This document shows, in pieces, positions 13,210-27,087 of a stretch of 60,000 bases of DNA. The notes below the pieces were generated by a model. The model did not search any database, was not told the origin of the DNA, and was given only the letters and a program-made list of their open reading frames with translations. Origin of the DNA: Acanthaster planci (lineage: Eukaryota; Echinodermata; Asteroidea; Valvatida; Acanthasteridae); assembly GCF_001949145.1 (NCBI RefSeq), contig NW_019091623.1, positions 152,889-212,888 of the forward strand, read 5' to 3'. A program made the translations under genes and the position numbers. Within the stretch, counting starts at the first letter, position 1. The number at the start of each line of letters is the position of its first letter.

Positions 13210-15229
13210 TTTTTGCTTTTTGGGTGTAGGAAATGCAACTTTATAACATTCCAGTGCGAATGATGCTCTGTCATCTGAAGCTTCCTTTGGGGGATTTTAG
13301 TCAATAAACTGCACTCAAATATCGCTCGTATCGATAGCCTGGCCAAATAACACACCTCAGTACTACCGTACTTAGGTCCGGTCACGCACCCTGTACTGCA
13401 CAATATGTGTGTATGCACATTGGACCACGTGTTGACATTTTTGGAACCATTCTTATGCAAATATTGGTCTGTACCAATTACAAGTTGGGGTAAGACATAT
13501 CTGTAACTCGATCAATTTCCGCTTCATAAACTCTGAATCCGAGCAAAAGCCACATTTCAATAAATCATTCTACAACTTTATTATTGTAAGCTTGATTAAA
13601 CTATATTTAATTTGATGGGGGATTGTGACATTGTTTCATTAGCCATATAGGAAAACCAAACTTAATAATGGAATAGCTAAAAGAGGCGTGGCTTAAAAAC
13701 AAAAAGTGTCAATGGTTCAACGACCGTGACAGTTCAGAGCTCGGTCGGCGGCAGGTTTTAATTCGTGGAAGTCTTCGAAATAGTCCCAAATAAATTCAAG
13801 AATCCGTATATGACATATTATCGTTGTCACGCAACCCAGGAACACAGAAATTGGTGAACAAACTAAGAACCAAAGACAAGGAGAACACGATTTTTCTCAG
13901 AAAGAAAAGTGACCATAATGAAATCATATTGCATCCTGGTATTGTTCCGCAAATCATCCGTGCCGATTTCTATGAACCGTCGGATCGCCACATCCTTTTT
14001 TGAAGCCCAGTCCTTCAAAATCATAGTGTTCATAGTCGGCTATTCAAAAGGTTGAGTAGAGGGGGCACGCACGAATTCACAATCGACCGATTGTGTGTTT
14101 GTCCTTGGTTGCCTAGGTGAAAGAATATAGGGTTAAATGATCAGGGTAGCAGACGGAGTCAAGGACAGACGATAAAAATCATTCATATGTCACATTCAAA
14201 CTGTATATCGACGAAACTCGGTGCGGTACGAGAGATTAAAATTTCAGCTGGGAAAAATTGAACCCCAAAGCCAAAGGCGTCTCTATCTGGTGGGAATTGA
14301 TCCTGGAAGAAATTCTACACCCACGGTGCAACTATAGAATTTGGCAGCCCTCTTAAATGTTCAGTGTCACCATTGCTGCATCGACAGGGTACGTGACGGT
14401 GTGGCACAATGATTTCAGCCAGTGCTGTGTCATCTTAATTTGAACGACGCGTGACATTACCATAACTTTTAAATTCCTGTCTCTTCTACCTCATGCAATA
14501 GTTTTCCTACTCAAGAGAGCACAAGTCTGAAGTTCAGTGAGTACAGGCAGCTTGAACTGAGGCTCATCCGAATATGTTGTCGAGAGTTAGTTCTAAATCT
14601 TTACCCATTGAAAACACACAAGGATGCACTGACAAAAGAACTGCAGCTCTGGAATCCTGATTCGGATACAGTCTCAGTCTAAGTTGCTGGTTTCACTGAA
14701 AAAAACTTAATAAATGCAGAAATCTCGACTGGCATATGCATTATTAGCAGAACCAGCCACAATTTGATTTCCACAAAAAACAGTGATTTTCAGATACTTG
14801 TGCGATTTTTGGACAGCCTTAGAAACTTGCTACTTTAAACCCTGAAAGGGGCAGTTTTAGGGACCATTTCAGCTGGGAACAGCCGGGTGCCCTTAGACGA
14901 GATCTCAGCCTTCTCAAGACACTACAATGTGCAATGTCCCACTATGTGCACCACGATTCACGGGTCGATTGGAGTCGCCAAAGCCTGTGATTGTAAACGA
15001 CAGGACAAAACCGTCGAAAAACTGGAAACTGCAGTTAACGGTGTTAGAAAACAGCGCCCTCTTTAAACTCCTTGGAAAAGGTCAACTGTTGAGGGCGCTC
15101 TGGGTCACGTCCCCGGAAGTATTCGTAACAACATCAATTGTCAATCATTGATGAACTCCCTATGCCGTGTGCATGAAGGAATCAAAGGGATGACGATCAT
15201 ATGATTAATTTTTCAGCCCTTAGTTTGTC
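13210..15229. other. Upstream region of ANKRD13
   Basis: No conserved coding sequence is visible. It should contain the ANKRD13 promoter and 5'UTR, but I cannot place a transcription start. A copy of a short repeat family (see the entry at 32,941) lies at about 14,565-14,690. Confidence 0.4.
14565..14690. mobile_element. Diverged copy of the GGACAC...GAGGCTCTGGAAGCC short repeat
   Basis: This segment aligns by eye with the copies at 41,128-41,238 and 32,941-33,067. Shared blocks include a TAG(T/G)TCTA-like block, ATCTTT.CC.ATTGAA, a central GACAA.AG, and CTCTGGAA.CC followed by CGGATACAG. It is the most diverged of the three and its ends are not clear. Confidence 0.4.
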
Positions 15230-18200
15230 ATGGCAGAGCCAGTGAAGGCCAAAGAGAAGTCCTTGGAAGACCTTTTTCCGATTCACTGGGCAGTGTGGCA
15301 CAATGACATCGGTCATTTGAGCAGATTGCTCGAAACCAATCAGGTAAAATATGTCAATTGTCATATGCATACTCGCGTGACTCATCATGCTCATGTCAAC
15401 AGGAACAAGACACAAACATTGCGACCATGACATATGACAAGTTGACCATTGAAATATTTGACACTGCCAGATTATATATAAATGTTATTGAGGAGGATAT
15501 TTGTTGTAGCATTTGTTTCTGACTTGTCTTTGATCAGGTTTTATTGATAGACCATAAACTGTTCGGTTCACTCACTGCATTTTGGAATAGTTTGCTTCAT
15601 TAAAACTCTATCATGTTTATTGCTGTTTTACTAAAGGGGTGAATTTCTGTCTTTTAACCCTAACAGTCCCAAATCCTCCAATTTCAGTACGATTTTACAT
15701 ACACCCTAGGGGGTTAGGGTTAATCATGTTAATCTGACATGTCAGAACACCCCTTTAATCTGTGCCCATATGTTATGTACATGCACCTTTAGTAAGATTT
15801 GTTCTTTATATTATTTTCAAAATAAATATAATTCTGATTTGTAGGGCCTACTGAACTTTCATATACATTGATCAGAATGCAAGTTGGAAAGTAATTATCA
15901 TTTGACAGTTTTTATTTTCACTTGTCCTTGAACAATTATTAATAATTTTTGATGGTTCATTATTGAATATTCAATGTCAAATATTAATTTCAAAGTGGAA
16001 TATTCAGAAGTGTAAATCAGTGAAATAAAAAAAACTGAACTATTTGATTTAAAGATTATGCTCTGAAAGCATATTTCAGGGCCTCTAATGATGGCTTTTG
16101 CCCTTACACAAATGTAGATCTCCTGAGTTAATTGAATTGACTCTGTCTTATATTTTACCCATTCATTTTTTGTGCCTACAGGGTGACGTTGAAGCTGTGG
16201 ATCCCCATGGTCGCTCCCCACTACACCTGGCTGTGACCCTAGGCCACCTGGAGAGTGTTCGTATCCTCCTGAGACACCATGGCCAAGTCAACGTTGAAAA
16301 CAAGGGTGGCTGGAATGGTAAGATCGAGGTCGACCTTTCACCTTTGATCTGTGACACTTCCCAGATAGGTTCAGAATGCAGAGGTTAGGAAGGTAGAGCC
16401 TGTTAAAGGAGTTAGTTACTCAGTCTGTGGTTGTTTGCATCGGGGTCTTTCTTTGCACGGGGCATTGCGAACCAGTATTCAAAAGTTTTTAGCCAACGAC
16501 ACTATTGGATGTTTCACCGTATTCTCATAAACAAGCAATCTCATCCATTCTGACTGACTTGATCAGAGGTTCTTGGTCCGTTGCACAGTGTTGCAGGAAG
16601 CCATCAGTACGGGCGACCCAGAGATTGTTCAGATAGTGCTGCAGCACCGCGACCATCAGCGAGCAACGTCTAGGATCTCAGGAATTCCCCGCCTGCTGGA
16701 GAATCTCCGACAGGTTTGGTCCTCGTCCTATTCTCCTGCATGTTTTCTGCTTCTTCCCCGAGGGCATTTTGTGGATAAGTGGGCACCCTAGTGTTTGTGT
16801 CTCTGAGAAATATCATTTCGCAACAAAATGCCACCGGCCACCTCAGACGATGTTCTCTCGTAATTGTACCGACGACAATGTTTTTGAGAATTTTGAACAA
16901 CATTTTGTATTTTTGTCACACTATTCGCATGCTCTGCCGTTATGGTGTTTCATGTGGTAAGCCTGGTCCAAAAGTGAGTGAAGTTGTTGACCAATCAGAG
17001 ATCAGCTTCCCAAATCAAACTTTTCGTCGACCAATGGATAGCGCTGTACCCAACCAGCATCACTGCCGCCATGTTTGATTTCAGAGTGTGCTGCAGGCAT
17101 GCGTTGCATCATCTGATGAGTGCATGGTTCCCAGTGTCATTTTTATCTTGGAATTTCCCTCAAAAATCAAAAGTCTCCCTTCCACAAATTAAATCTGCAG
17201 ATGTTTAACATGTTGTCATCTGTAATGGTTAGTCCAAAAGTTAGTGGTGGAACGGTGCCAAAGTATGCACAATTATTAAAGGCTCTCATAAAAGCACTTG
17301 ATTGAACGCTGGTTCTGAAAATACCACCAGTCTGAATGTCGAAAGTGTTTAATGTGATATTCATTGTGTGATTCAGAGCTTATAAATTTTACTATGGAAC
17401 TCATTTCATTCAACTTTTTACCCTTAAATGTATACAAACTGACATCTCCTTTTGGTTAATTTGATTAAAACTTTCTGTACCTGTCAGCTGCCAATCAAAC
17501 TTGAAACTTATTTCAAATCTTGTGCAAACTTTCCTTTCAGGCTCCCGATTTCTACGTTGAGATGAAATGGGAGTTCACGAGTTGGGGTAGGTAGTGAATA
17601 TTTCGTTTATCAACTGTGGGGGTTGTGTTTACCTATTGACAATAATTAGACTGTCTGAATTAAATTTTAACCCCTTTGTGCTGGGAGATGGCATCGCCAG
17701 GGCTCAGTGGGAGGATTAGTGCATACCACACATACATTCTATTAATAATGCACCTGCGGTTTCAATGTGGGCCTGCTGCTGGACAGGGCTTTGCATACTG
17801 GGCATACCGCAGTCCAGCAGTCACTGTCAAAAGAATCTCACCGTGAAGGGGTTAAAGAAATTTGCTAAGTTGCCCCCCCCCCAAAAAAAAAGAGAGATGA
17901 AATGTAAAGTAGGGCGCTTAAACCCTAGAAAGGAGAAATTGTCAAACCTGTTCCAAACTGATAGAAAACCCTCAATGCAGAGTCAGTTTCAATAACTGAA
18001 TATTCGAATATCCCAATTAATCACATATTCGGTTGTACCAAATTCAATGAAAAGCAGAAACAAATATGCAAAGTTATACATTGCTCTAACCTCGTTAAGT
18101 TTCACAACAGGAGTCTGCCCCCTAGATATAGCAGGAGGCTTGTAGTCCAAGTGGAATATGGTGAAAATGGTGATATATACGTGGCATCGACAATATCATA

Positions 18201-21200
18201 TTTTGGCCGATATTTTTATATCGATATATCAAATTTGATTCATTTTAATTTTCAAGGTATTATAACAGACGTGAATTTCTGGTAAATTGTTCTAAGGGTA
18301 CACCCCTACACCATTATGGTGTGATCCAGTTCACTTTGGCGAAATATTCTAGTGCTCATATTTCGTACGTTGCCTACATGGGATGGGATATACACAGCTG
18401 TGCATAGCGATGTCATCAGCACGACCACGTGGTGCTTGTCTATGTACATTTGGTTAGCAAATAATTATCTGTTTTGGAGGATAAATTTTGTGATATTTTC
18501 AAGGCAAAGTGTACACAAATTATTGAGTGCAAGACTGAGATAAGTGACTGACGTTATTCTTTAAATGTCACCGTATAAGCTGCCCGGAGTGTAAGCTGCA
18601 GGGACATTTTTTACTCAGCTTGAGAACCAACGTAAGCTGGAGCTTATCGAAAATTACGGTTGTGTGACGATGCACTTTCATATTTTTCAATAAAGTTCGT
18701 TCCTCAATAGCAATAATTTCGATATATTTTTCAATATCGATGTTTTCAAAGTTTTGATATTTTTGATATATCGATATTACCAAATAATTAACATCTGTGA
18801 TATCGATATCAAACCCATATTGATAGTATTGATATATCGACGGTGCTTAATTTATACCTATATAGTCCGTCTACATAACACACTTACTGTGAGATATTTC
18901 TTTCTGCCGATAATGCATGCTTGGGGAAGTTCAAGAGCAAACATTTTCGCTCCTTTAGTCGGTTTTGCGTGGTACCCATGATACGTTTTGTGCATAGGCT
19001 ACCAGGGAATTTGATCCATGATCGCGCTCATATAACAGACTCGTTCCCATCCCTGCAGCGTATAAGGTAATGCGGGGACCGCTAACCAGACTGTATGTAC
19101 TCACTGGTACCCGCACTAGTTTCACATTAAAGATTATGCAATTAAAGGAAGCGAGAGAAAAATGCATTTGTAGATGATATCGTTTACGTTTGTTATTGGT
19201 TAATTGTACAGTTTGACAGTCGGCCTATCGTCTTCTGAAATTCAGAGCTTGTTTCTTTGGACAAATTCCTGAAGACAGAGGTATGATAGCACCCTTGGCT
19301 TTGCCTCGGGGTGCTGTACTTCTTTCAGGTGTTCCAAACCTCATATCCCACACTACAGCAGTCAACAATTGTCAAATACGAAGTATCAACTTGGCGTATG
19401 CTTTCAGAGTGCAGTTCGTAACCAAATAAAACGAATTTTCATCTTAATTTTTCACGGTTATTTTTATCTCCGAATATTTTGAAAATAACCATAGAAATAT
19501 TTGACAATTGATCAAATATTCATATATTTGATGTTTTTTTTTTCCAGTTCCGTTGATGTCCCGGATTTGTCCGCACGACACCTATCGAGTGTGGAAGAGC
19601 GGACCCAATGTTCGGATCGACACGACGCTCATTGGGTTTGACAACATGACCTGGCTAAGGGGTAGTCGAAGCTTCATCTTCAAGAGTGAAGGTCAGTCGT
19701 TTTCATGGAGGAAGGGGTCAGATTTTTAGCCATTGCCAATGTCATCCTGACCCGAAGTTTCATATAATCTCTCAAATGTTGGTCAGAAAAGTGCTAATTT
19801 TTCGACGCATGGGGGTCTCAGGTCTTGTTTTTTTTTGGTGATGTTATCCTGATCAAAATTTCATTTCTGTGATGTCGAGTGTTTTTCTTAGAGCAAAGAT
19901 CTAGCAGGATAGGGTAGTGGGCAAAATCTGTAATCAATATGTTGAGCACATTCATGTGGAATAACATGGTTTGTAAGAGAATTTGTTATTTCTCTTTAAA
20001 AAGTTGCACACTAATATAGTTTGTTGTCCAACTGTTTTGAATAACAAGGCCTCATTGTTTTAATGAAAGGAGTTTCAGTTTGCCAGTCTATTTGCTTGAG
20101 TACCAAAAAGGGGTTATGTTGAAAATTGGTTTACACTTTTTTATTCTGGCAAAACTTTAAGAGGTTGGCATTAAATCTAACCACAGCGACCCAGACCGAA
20201 AGTCCCGTATAGTAACTGTTTTCTGTCTATCTTATCGCATTTTTCCTTAATTAAGATGACCACAAATTCCAGTTCATGGAGATTGACCATGACAAGCGCG
20301 TCGTGTATGCAGAGCTGTTGGAACTTCAGCCCCATCACGACCTGACGCGGATGAGCCCCACTGAAGAAGCTATAGCAACCAGGCTGACCTCACCCATCAC
20401 CAACACGTTCATCGACACCGAGAAGATTGAATTCACAAGGTCGGGTTTTTCCTCTTTCACACATCAATTTATTTTCAACACCGACCGAATTTTTTTTTTC
20501 AACCAGAAATAATAAGCTTACAGTCAGTGCATTTTGGTCACCACGATTGAAAAGATTAACCACTTCCTGCCGAGTGGAATTTGCATGTGTGGGATTTCCC
20601 ATTTTAAAAATTCTTCAAATATTCATAACTTCATTTACTGGACGCTTACACCCACAAGAATGAGTGCCTGGTGGCTACTCTAATCTGAAAGGCGATCTCC
20701 ATTGATGCCCGAGTATTGCAGCCAGGCTTGCCGCCCATTAAAGAGAGCCCACGTTGTGCGGTGTGGCGTAATTTCCTTTGTTCCCGAAATTGGCCCAGTG
20801 AGTTGCAGAATGGCAGTGGTGTCTTCTCAAATGCGGCCAGATTAGCATGTAGTGGTACTGTACTTATCACTGAGGAGTGCTACAGCACTGCCTTTGGCTG
20901 AAATTTTTTTGGGGGGTGACCTCGTGAGTCCAAACAAAAGTGTCTGCAGAAGATCTCACCGGGCTCAGTGGCAGAAAGATAGTATCAGATGTATTCACAG
21001 TTCTTCCTTGTTGGATGGCATCTGCTTTAGGGACGAAAGCTGAAATACATTCCAGTCAGCATCCGTCAAGCAGTATCGGCTTGAGATTTGACAATTTAGA
21101 ATGCAGCCTTTTTTCTTCCATCCAAGGTGCACAAGTTAAACCCTTTATGTGTTGATGTTCGTCCAAAGCTAAGTGAAACTCAATGTATTCACTGCTGTGC

Positions 21201-24200
21201 ACAATTACAGCATGAAATTGATCTGATAATAGATCTCTCAGATTTGTCTGCAATATACTGTGAAGTTTTACTTGTCCGCAGTCACAGAGTTTTTCCTAGA
21301 GTGCCTTTAAGTTTGAACATTTTCGTGGACTTTTTTTGTAACGATCTCGAAACCAGGAGTAAAGCAGGGATCTGGGGCTGGCGACATGACAAAGTGGAAG
21401 CAATCAATGGCTATGATTGTAAAGTGTTTGCTGCCTCCAATGTTCAGCTCATGACCAAGACGAGATCCGAACATCTCACGAGGGAAGACAAAGAGAAAAA
21501 TAAACAGAGTGAGTAGTGGAGTGAGTAGTGGAGTGAGTAGTGGAGTGAGTAGTGGAGTGAGTAGTGGAGTGAGCACACGTAGAGGCAGTTGGTTGAAGTG
21601 TGTCGGTATTCATCAGATTACATCAGTTGGTTTTGAAAAAAAGCAACTTATCAGCCAAAAAGGGATGAAAATAATGCGTACGCGATTGTGTTTTGATCTC
21701 GTGTCTGGAAACCATGCATGTTCTGTTTTGTTTCTGTATCCCTTGAGGCCAATTTATTGTTGGTTATGTGATGATGAATGCAGGACGATGATGGTCACCG
21801 CTCACTGATGCTGAAGTGTTTTGGGGCAGTTAAAAGTTGTCATGTGACCCGAAGTCGTAAAGCTTGCAAAATATACCTCATAGGCGCAATTTCCAGTTGT
21901 GACAATCGTGTGTGCAGTGGACCAATCATGAAAAAGTTAAGGTCGTAGACAATGTCAAAGTTCAATCATTTGAACTTTGTAGTGATATCGCCAGTCATTT
22001 GAACTTTGTAGCTATGTCATCAGTGCCTATTTGCAGCTGGTCACTGGCCTGTATTCTTCATGTAGCATAATCCTGTATCAATATTTCACTTGCACGACAG
22101 ACTATAAATATTTTTTATTCTCAAATTACATTCCAAACATTATTTGAGTTTGTCAAATTGTTTCTTGTTTCATTTCAGGCACCAGCGTGTTTGCATCTCC
22201 GCTTCAGTCATTACTAGGCGTTGCCGAGCAGCATCAGGAGGAGATATCAGGTCAAGGGGTGAGTGTGACCCATTGTGCTTCCCAGCCAATCAGGATGACT
22301 TACTTGAGTCACATGGCCCAGCAGTGAACAATCATGTTCATTGATTGGCAGTAGCCTTGCATCTTGTAATTTCAGCACAAGTTGGCTATGCAGTTGGCTA
22401 TGGGAAAATCACTATTTGATGTTTGTCATAGTTGCTGTTTGTTGTGCATTTCTTGCAGAGTTACAAATGATACTGGTGTTCAAAATCTGCTGAAATCAAC
22501 TTCACCCAGTTCAAGCTTGTGAATGAAACTTCATTACTGTTTAGTTTTACTCTTTAGCTGTATTAATGATTCCTATTTCTTACCACACTGATCCGAAAAA
22601 TAATATTTGCCTATGAATAGCAGTGCATTCAGCTTTTGATTGGAGGAAACTCCATTCTACTGACATTTTAGTTGGCATTTTAATGTTTAAGCACTTCAAC
22701 TGTGTTTTGTTTGTTTGTTTGTTTGTTTGTTTGTTTTTGTTAGCGTGCCTCTCTTTCCAAACCTTTCTGATGAAAAGAGACATAAAAATTTTTCCTCTTT
22801 CCCGGCAACACTTTTGCTACTGAATAATTAAATTTTTTAAAAGAAAAGTTTCAGCACACCGTCGCTTACCTTTTCCACTGGTCAAATAACAAAGAAGCAG
22901 CCCTCTGACGGAATGTATTTCTTGCAGGCTGAAGAGTCCTCTCTGGCCAACCCCGTCAACCCGACAGACATCCGGCCGGAGGAGTACTTCAACGCCGACT
23001 TTGACCTGTCCACACGCGACATCGGGAGGCCCAAGGAGCTGTCCACCAAAGTCCAGAAGTTCCGGGCTACGCTTTGGTTGAGCGAGCACCATCCCCTCTC
23101 ACTGCAGGAACAGGTGAACCATTCCTGTAAAGGTTTTTTTTAGAGTTTAAAAATTGGTCATTAGATCAGAGCTTGCCCATGTAGCTATCTCTCTGTCCAA
23201 ATAATATGCCCCCAAAAGTGTAGATGGGGGTAGAAGTTGTGTGGCATTAAAAATTTGTGCTAATTATGCCAATGAATGTGTTAAAATGTGCTAACTAATG
23301 ATTTTTGGAACAAAAATGTGGCCCAGGGTAACAAAATCAGTTGGAAGTCGCCAGGGCCACCGTTTAGTGAAGGGGCTTTGAAAGAAACTTGCACTATGTT
23401 TAAAAGCAGTGGGAACCATTGACCTTTTTCACCTCCATGATACTGATTTTCACCTGGTTTCTAAACCGAGTGATACGTGAAAACAAATCGAAGGTTGTTG
23501 TTTATAATGCTAAGTGAGATAAAAAATTACCTTCAGGCCCATTTTGTGAGAGCGAGCCGGTCCGATTTTTGAGATGCTTGCCTGAAGACTGTTTGTCTCA
23601 ACCCATTCAGGTCTTGCCAATTATTGATCTAATGGCGATCAGCAATGCCCACTTTGCCAAATTGAGGGACTTCATCACACTGCAGCTGCCCACTGGATTC
23701 CCGGTCAAGATCGGTGAGCTGGTTTGTCTGTCCCTCACATCTTGACCTAATTATCTATGTCTCTTCCTCTTTCATCATCAGCCCGATGGTTGTCATCCTT
23801 GGGATAGTTCTCAGGGGACAGGCTATGGAGAAAATCTTTCCCAAAATTGTTTAATATTTGTGATATTTCTTAAAACTCCTCTCGGGACAGCTCTGCAAGT
23901 GGCAAAAATTGGATCCATTAAAGCCAATTTAAAAGGCAGAAGTTGAGTATGTATTCTGTCTGCTGGCAATGACCATTAAAAAATGTCAACAAAGTTCCCA
24001 TCAAAAGTAGTTCAGAGTCCATTGTTGGCTTTTTAAGACCCGAGGACTTGTGATGGACTTCCAGGGACTTCTAAAGAATTATGATGGACTACACTTGAAC
24101 ACTTCTTTCCTCGGGCTTGTTAGGTGGCCAATAATCACCTTCTCTTAGCCTCCTATACGATATTGGCCTTTTTTTGTCAATTTATCTGAACCGTCATGCA

Positions 24201-25438
24201 TTTGCAGCCAATTCTGTTCCTTCATAACTTGCTAATAGCTTGTCAATTAATGCACATTTCATTCACGTTTTTCTCCTGAAACGTTTGCAGAAATACCTCT
24301 GTTCCACATACTGAATGCCTGCATCACCTTCGGCAACCTGTACGCCCATCGTGAACCGGTGACAGGTGTCAGCAACGTTGTTGTCCAAGACCTTGCCAAC
24401 CCTGAGGGCTCGAAGGACATACCGGGTGGTGAGGACACCGAGGGGGACGAGGCCGAGGCCCCTATGACGGTTTGCTCGGTGGACCCCTCCGTGTTTGACG
24501 TCCCCCAGGGGTACGGGCTGTACCAGAGTGGGGAGGTGCGATATGGCGAAGACGAGATGCTCCAGCTGGCGATCCAGCAGAGTCTAATGGAAAGTGGCAG
24601 TGAGGATCAGGTAAGGCCTGCCTCTTGTTGACGGATATACACGCTGTTTTGTACACATTCTGTTGGAAATTAGTTTTGCGTACTTAGTGCTATACTCGTG
24701 ACTGAGCACAACATCCTCGTGACTGAGTACAACATAAGCAGCAAAACTGCACACCATGATGACAACAGATGGACAAATTGCACTTTGATGTTTCCCTCAC
24801 ATAAGGATACAACACATTTTGTGTCCATTCTGCAGAAAATTTGGTTTTCCACATTCTGTTATACAAGTGATGTGGCCATCTTCTGCCAGTGCTTTAGAAT
24901 CAGTTGTTATGTACATGTATGTACGTTACTGTATGAAGTTTTTAAAGCAACATTATCTTTTTTATATAGCAGATGGCCATTTTAGATTCGGTGGGAAGGG
25001 AAGCATCAAGACGGAGTGTTGAAGACCAACTCCTTGAGAGGTGAGACAAAGTGTGATTGAGGCTGTATCCTCCGTTGCTTTTAATGCTTATACTTTGGGT
25101 TTGCTTCTAATCCATGACAAGATGTGCTAGTTTTTTTGGGGTCTTCACTTCGCAGGGCAATTCAAGAGAGTTTACTCTGCAGCCGGCCCGATGGTGATGC
25201 TCCTCCCGAAGTAATCCCTTCTGGCCCGGACTCTGCCCACCTGACCTTTGAACCGGTCACCGTGACGGCCAACTCAGTCCACCCGAGGCCTCTCCCTACC
25301 CAGCCTGCAGAGGGCACCGACCAGCTGGAGTTGGCCCTGCAGCTGTCGCAGCAGGAGATGATGGAGGCAGAGCGGTTGCGCAAGCAGGAAGAAGAAGAGC
25401 TGGCGATGATCTTGCAGCTCTCGCTGACCGATAAATGA
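15230..25438 (+). CDS. ANKRD13: Ankyrin repeat domain-containing protein 13 (ANKRD13 family), 13 exons, complete
   Basis: Coding exons: 15230-15343, 16182-16317, 16589-16713, 17541-17586, 19548-19691, 20256-20439, 21357-21508, 22179-22258, 22928-23113, 23611-23713, 24291-24610, 24973-25040, 25156-25438. They join in frame to 646 residues (human ANKRD13A is about 590). Residues 15-110 carry ankyrin repeats ([37 protein letters not shown]). Residues 126-425 are the conserved ANKRD13 core, with [38 protein letters not shown] and DIGRPKEL. Four ubiquitin-interacting motifs follow: [13 protein letters not shown] (near 510), [11 protein letters not shown] (near 550), [11 protein letters not shown] (near 612) and the terminal [12 protein letters not shown]. 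In vertebrates the family sits on the cytosolic face of plasma and endosomal membranes, binds K63-linked ubiquitin through the UIMs and controls receptor internalisation. The start is the first ATG before the conserved PIHWAVW repeat. Which vertebrate paralogue (A, B or D) it matches cannot be decided by eye; it may be pro-orthologous. Confidence 0.95.
18165..18845. mobile_element. Possible DNA transposon with ATATCGATAT subterminal motifs (ANKRD13 intron 4)
   Basis: ATATCGATA-like palindromic motifs cluster at 18,172-18,235 and again, densely, at 18,715-18,842. About 480 bp without the motif lie between. Paired clusters of one short motif around unrelated DNA suggest a non-autonomous hAT-type element. 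I could not confirm terminal inverted repeats or a target-site duplication. Confidence 0.35.
21509..21573. repeat. 12-bp minisatellite GTGAGTAGTGGA starting at an ANKRD13 splice donor
   Basis: About five and a half tandem copies of GTGAGTAGTGGA begin with the GTGAGT donor of ANKRD13 exon 7. Every unit therefore repeats a good donor sequence. Use of any later copy would add AGT GAG TAG, an in-frame stop, so only the first donor gives full-length protein. Confidence 0.9.
22704..22740. repeat. (GTTT)n microsatellite
   Basis: About eight near-perfect GTTT units in ANKRD13 intron 8. Confidence 0.9.
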
Positions 25439-25808
25439 CGCTCCGCAAAGTCAGTCTCCCATGCCACGCCCATCTCGGGAATGGACCACACCCAAGTTAT
25501 CATTATCGGTTTATTGCAGTAGAAAAAAAGACAAGCAACAACGGCTACGATGGTCATCTGGGTATCTTCCAAACAAGAACTGACTGCTTTAAGTTGTCTA
25601 GCGATGGATGAAAAGTACCACCAGCCTCTTGGCCAAGGAATGACACGCCTCTCCAGTATTGAGTCATACAGTGCGTCACCCAAATGAAATGGTATTTGGT
25701 TTTTTGCATGTTTGGAGATATTTGGACAAGCAACCGTAGAAGACTCATTTTATTTGTCAGTGTAGATTTGGTTTCGAAGCTAAAATCAACGGACTATCCC
25801 TGGAGAAA

Positions 25809-25814
25809 AATAAA
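25809..25814 (+). promoter_or_regulatory. Candidate polyadenylation signal of ANKRD13
   Basis: This is an AATAAA hexamer 370 bp after the ANKRD13 stop codon. Other signals further downstream could be used instead. Confidence 0.35.
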
Positions 25815-26918
25815 GATAATGACAAAAATGGCCACTTAAATCTAGAAATAGCTAATCTGTTTTTTTAATGGTTGTACACGGGAAACAGAATCAGGAATCA
25901 ATTGTAAATACACAGATGTCATTGAATTGCAAAATTTACGTCACACAATTGCAGAGTTTTTTAACCTATTTCGGAGTTCTTAGTGCAATAGTGCTTTAAT
26001 TCTTCAAGGCACTTTCGCACTTACACCAGTCAATGTTTGATGTAGACAGATGTGTCAATGTTTTACCCGAGAAGACTTTTCTACCAAGAATGTCATGAAA
26101 ATTTAGTCACTGTCCCACGTTGAGAATTTTCAATTTGTCCTTGTACGTTCGGTGTGTATGATAAAATTATAGCATTTTCCAATATGTTTAGGCTAAAGAC
26201 ATGACTTTTCACCGTCGGCGAGTTGAAGTTGTTGCTCTTATGACATTTAACTGTATTACCAAATTCTTTTTATCCCATGTTCTGTCCAAAAGTTGGCATT
26301 TTTTTATCATTTCTACATTGCGATCTCTGTGAACAGTCGTCACAAATAATGTGGTATGGGGTTGCTTGCGCTGTGTTTCCAGTGAGAAATTTCTTCTGTA
26401 AAAGTCGAGCACCTCTGATCGCCAATGCAGAAATTTGATAAAACAGCCAAATGAGCGTTAACATAACCATTTCTTTCACTCATACTGCGTTTAAAGAGAT
26501 AGATAGGATGGAAAAAAGAAACAACTCTTCTTCAGTCTATTTGTTTGCAGGGAAATCTATCAAATTTCCAGAACCTTCAGTGGGTCTCAAACAGAAAACG
26601 ATGACTGCTTCAAAAATGTACAGGCTTCGTTTAGTTTGAAGACAGTGTAAAAACCAGCGCTATATTTTTGTATGCTGCTGTGGCAATCGTGTTTTTGGGT
26701 TTACTTGAAATATATTTAAGAAAATATTTTACCTTTCGTTTTTCACTTGAGGTCCTGTATTGATTCAGTATTTTTTCCTAGCTCTATGGAATTTATTACA
26801 TAGTTAATGCTTTAAATCTTCATGTTGAAAGCTGACTTCTGCCATAAAGGGGTTGCATATCTGGGAAAAACATGGCTGATCAGTGCACCCTTATCAAATT
26901 TACAGCAATGCCATCTAG

Positions 26919-27087
26919 CAGAGCTGTAGCAGAGAGTAGCATCAGCTTGAGACTTTGGAACCAAAATGGCTGTTCATTATGTGAAATACAGCATGTAGCT
27001 AGTGGGTGTTAATTGTCTGTGCGCACTGATGCATGAGCCACCATTTTGGTTCCAACAATTCAGACACTCATGTCGCAACACTCTCAA
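26919..27087 (+). mobile_element. Short palindromic element with internal GGAACCAAAATGG inverted repeats, copy 1
   Basis: GACTTTGGAACCAAAATGGC on the left is mirrored by CCACCATTTTGGTTCC on the right about 75 bp later. Flanks outside the mirror also match the second copy at 47,484-47,636, which lies in the opposite orientation. No coding capacity. I infer a MITE or foldback family. Confidence 0.7.

Noticed and set aside
25162-25683. 173-codon antisense open frame
   Set aside because: It overlaps the last ANKRD13 exon on the opposite strand and owes its length to the GC-rich coding exon.
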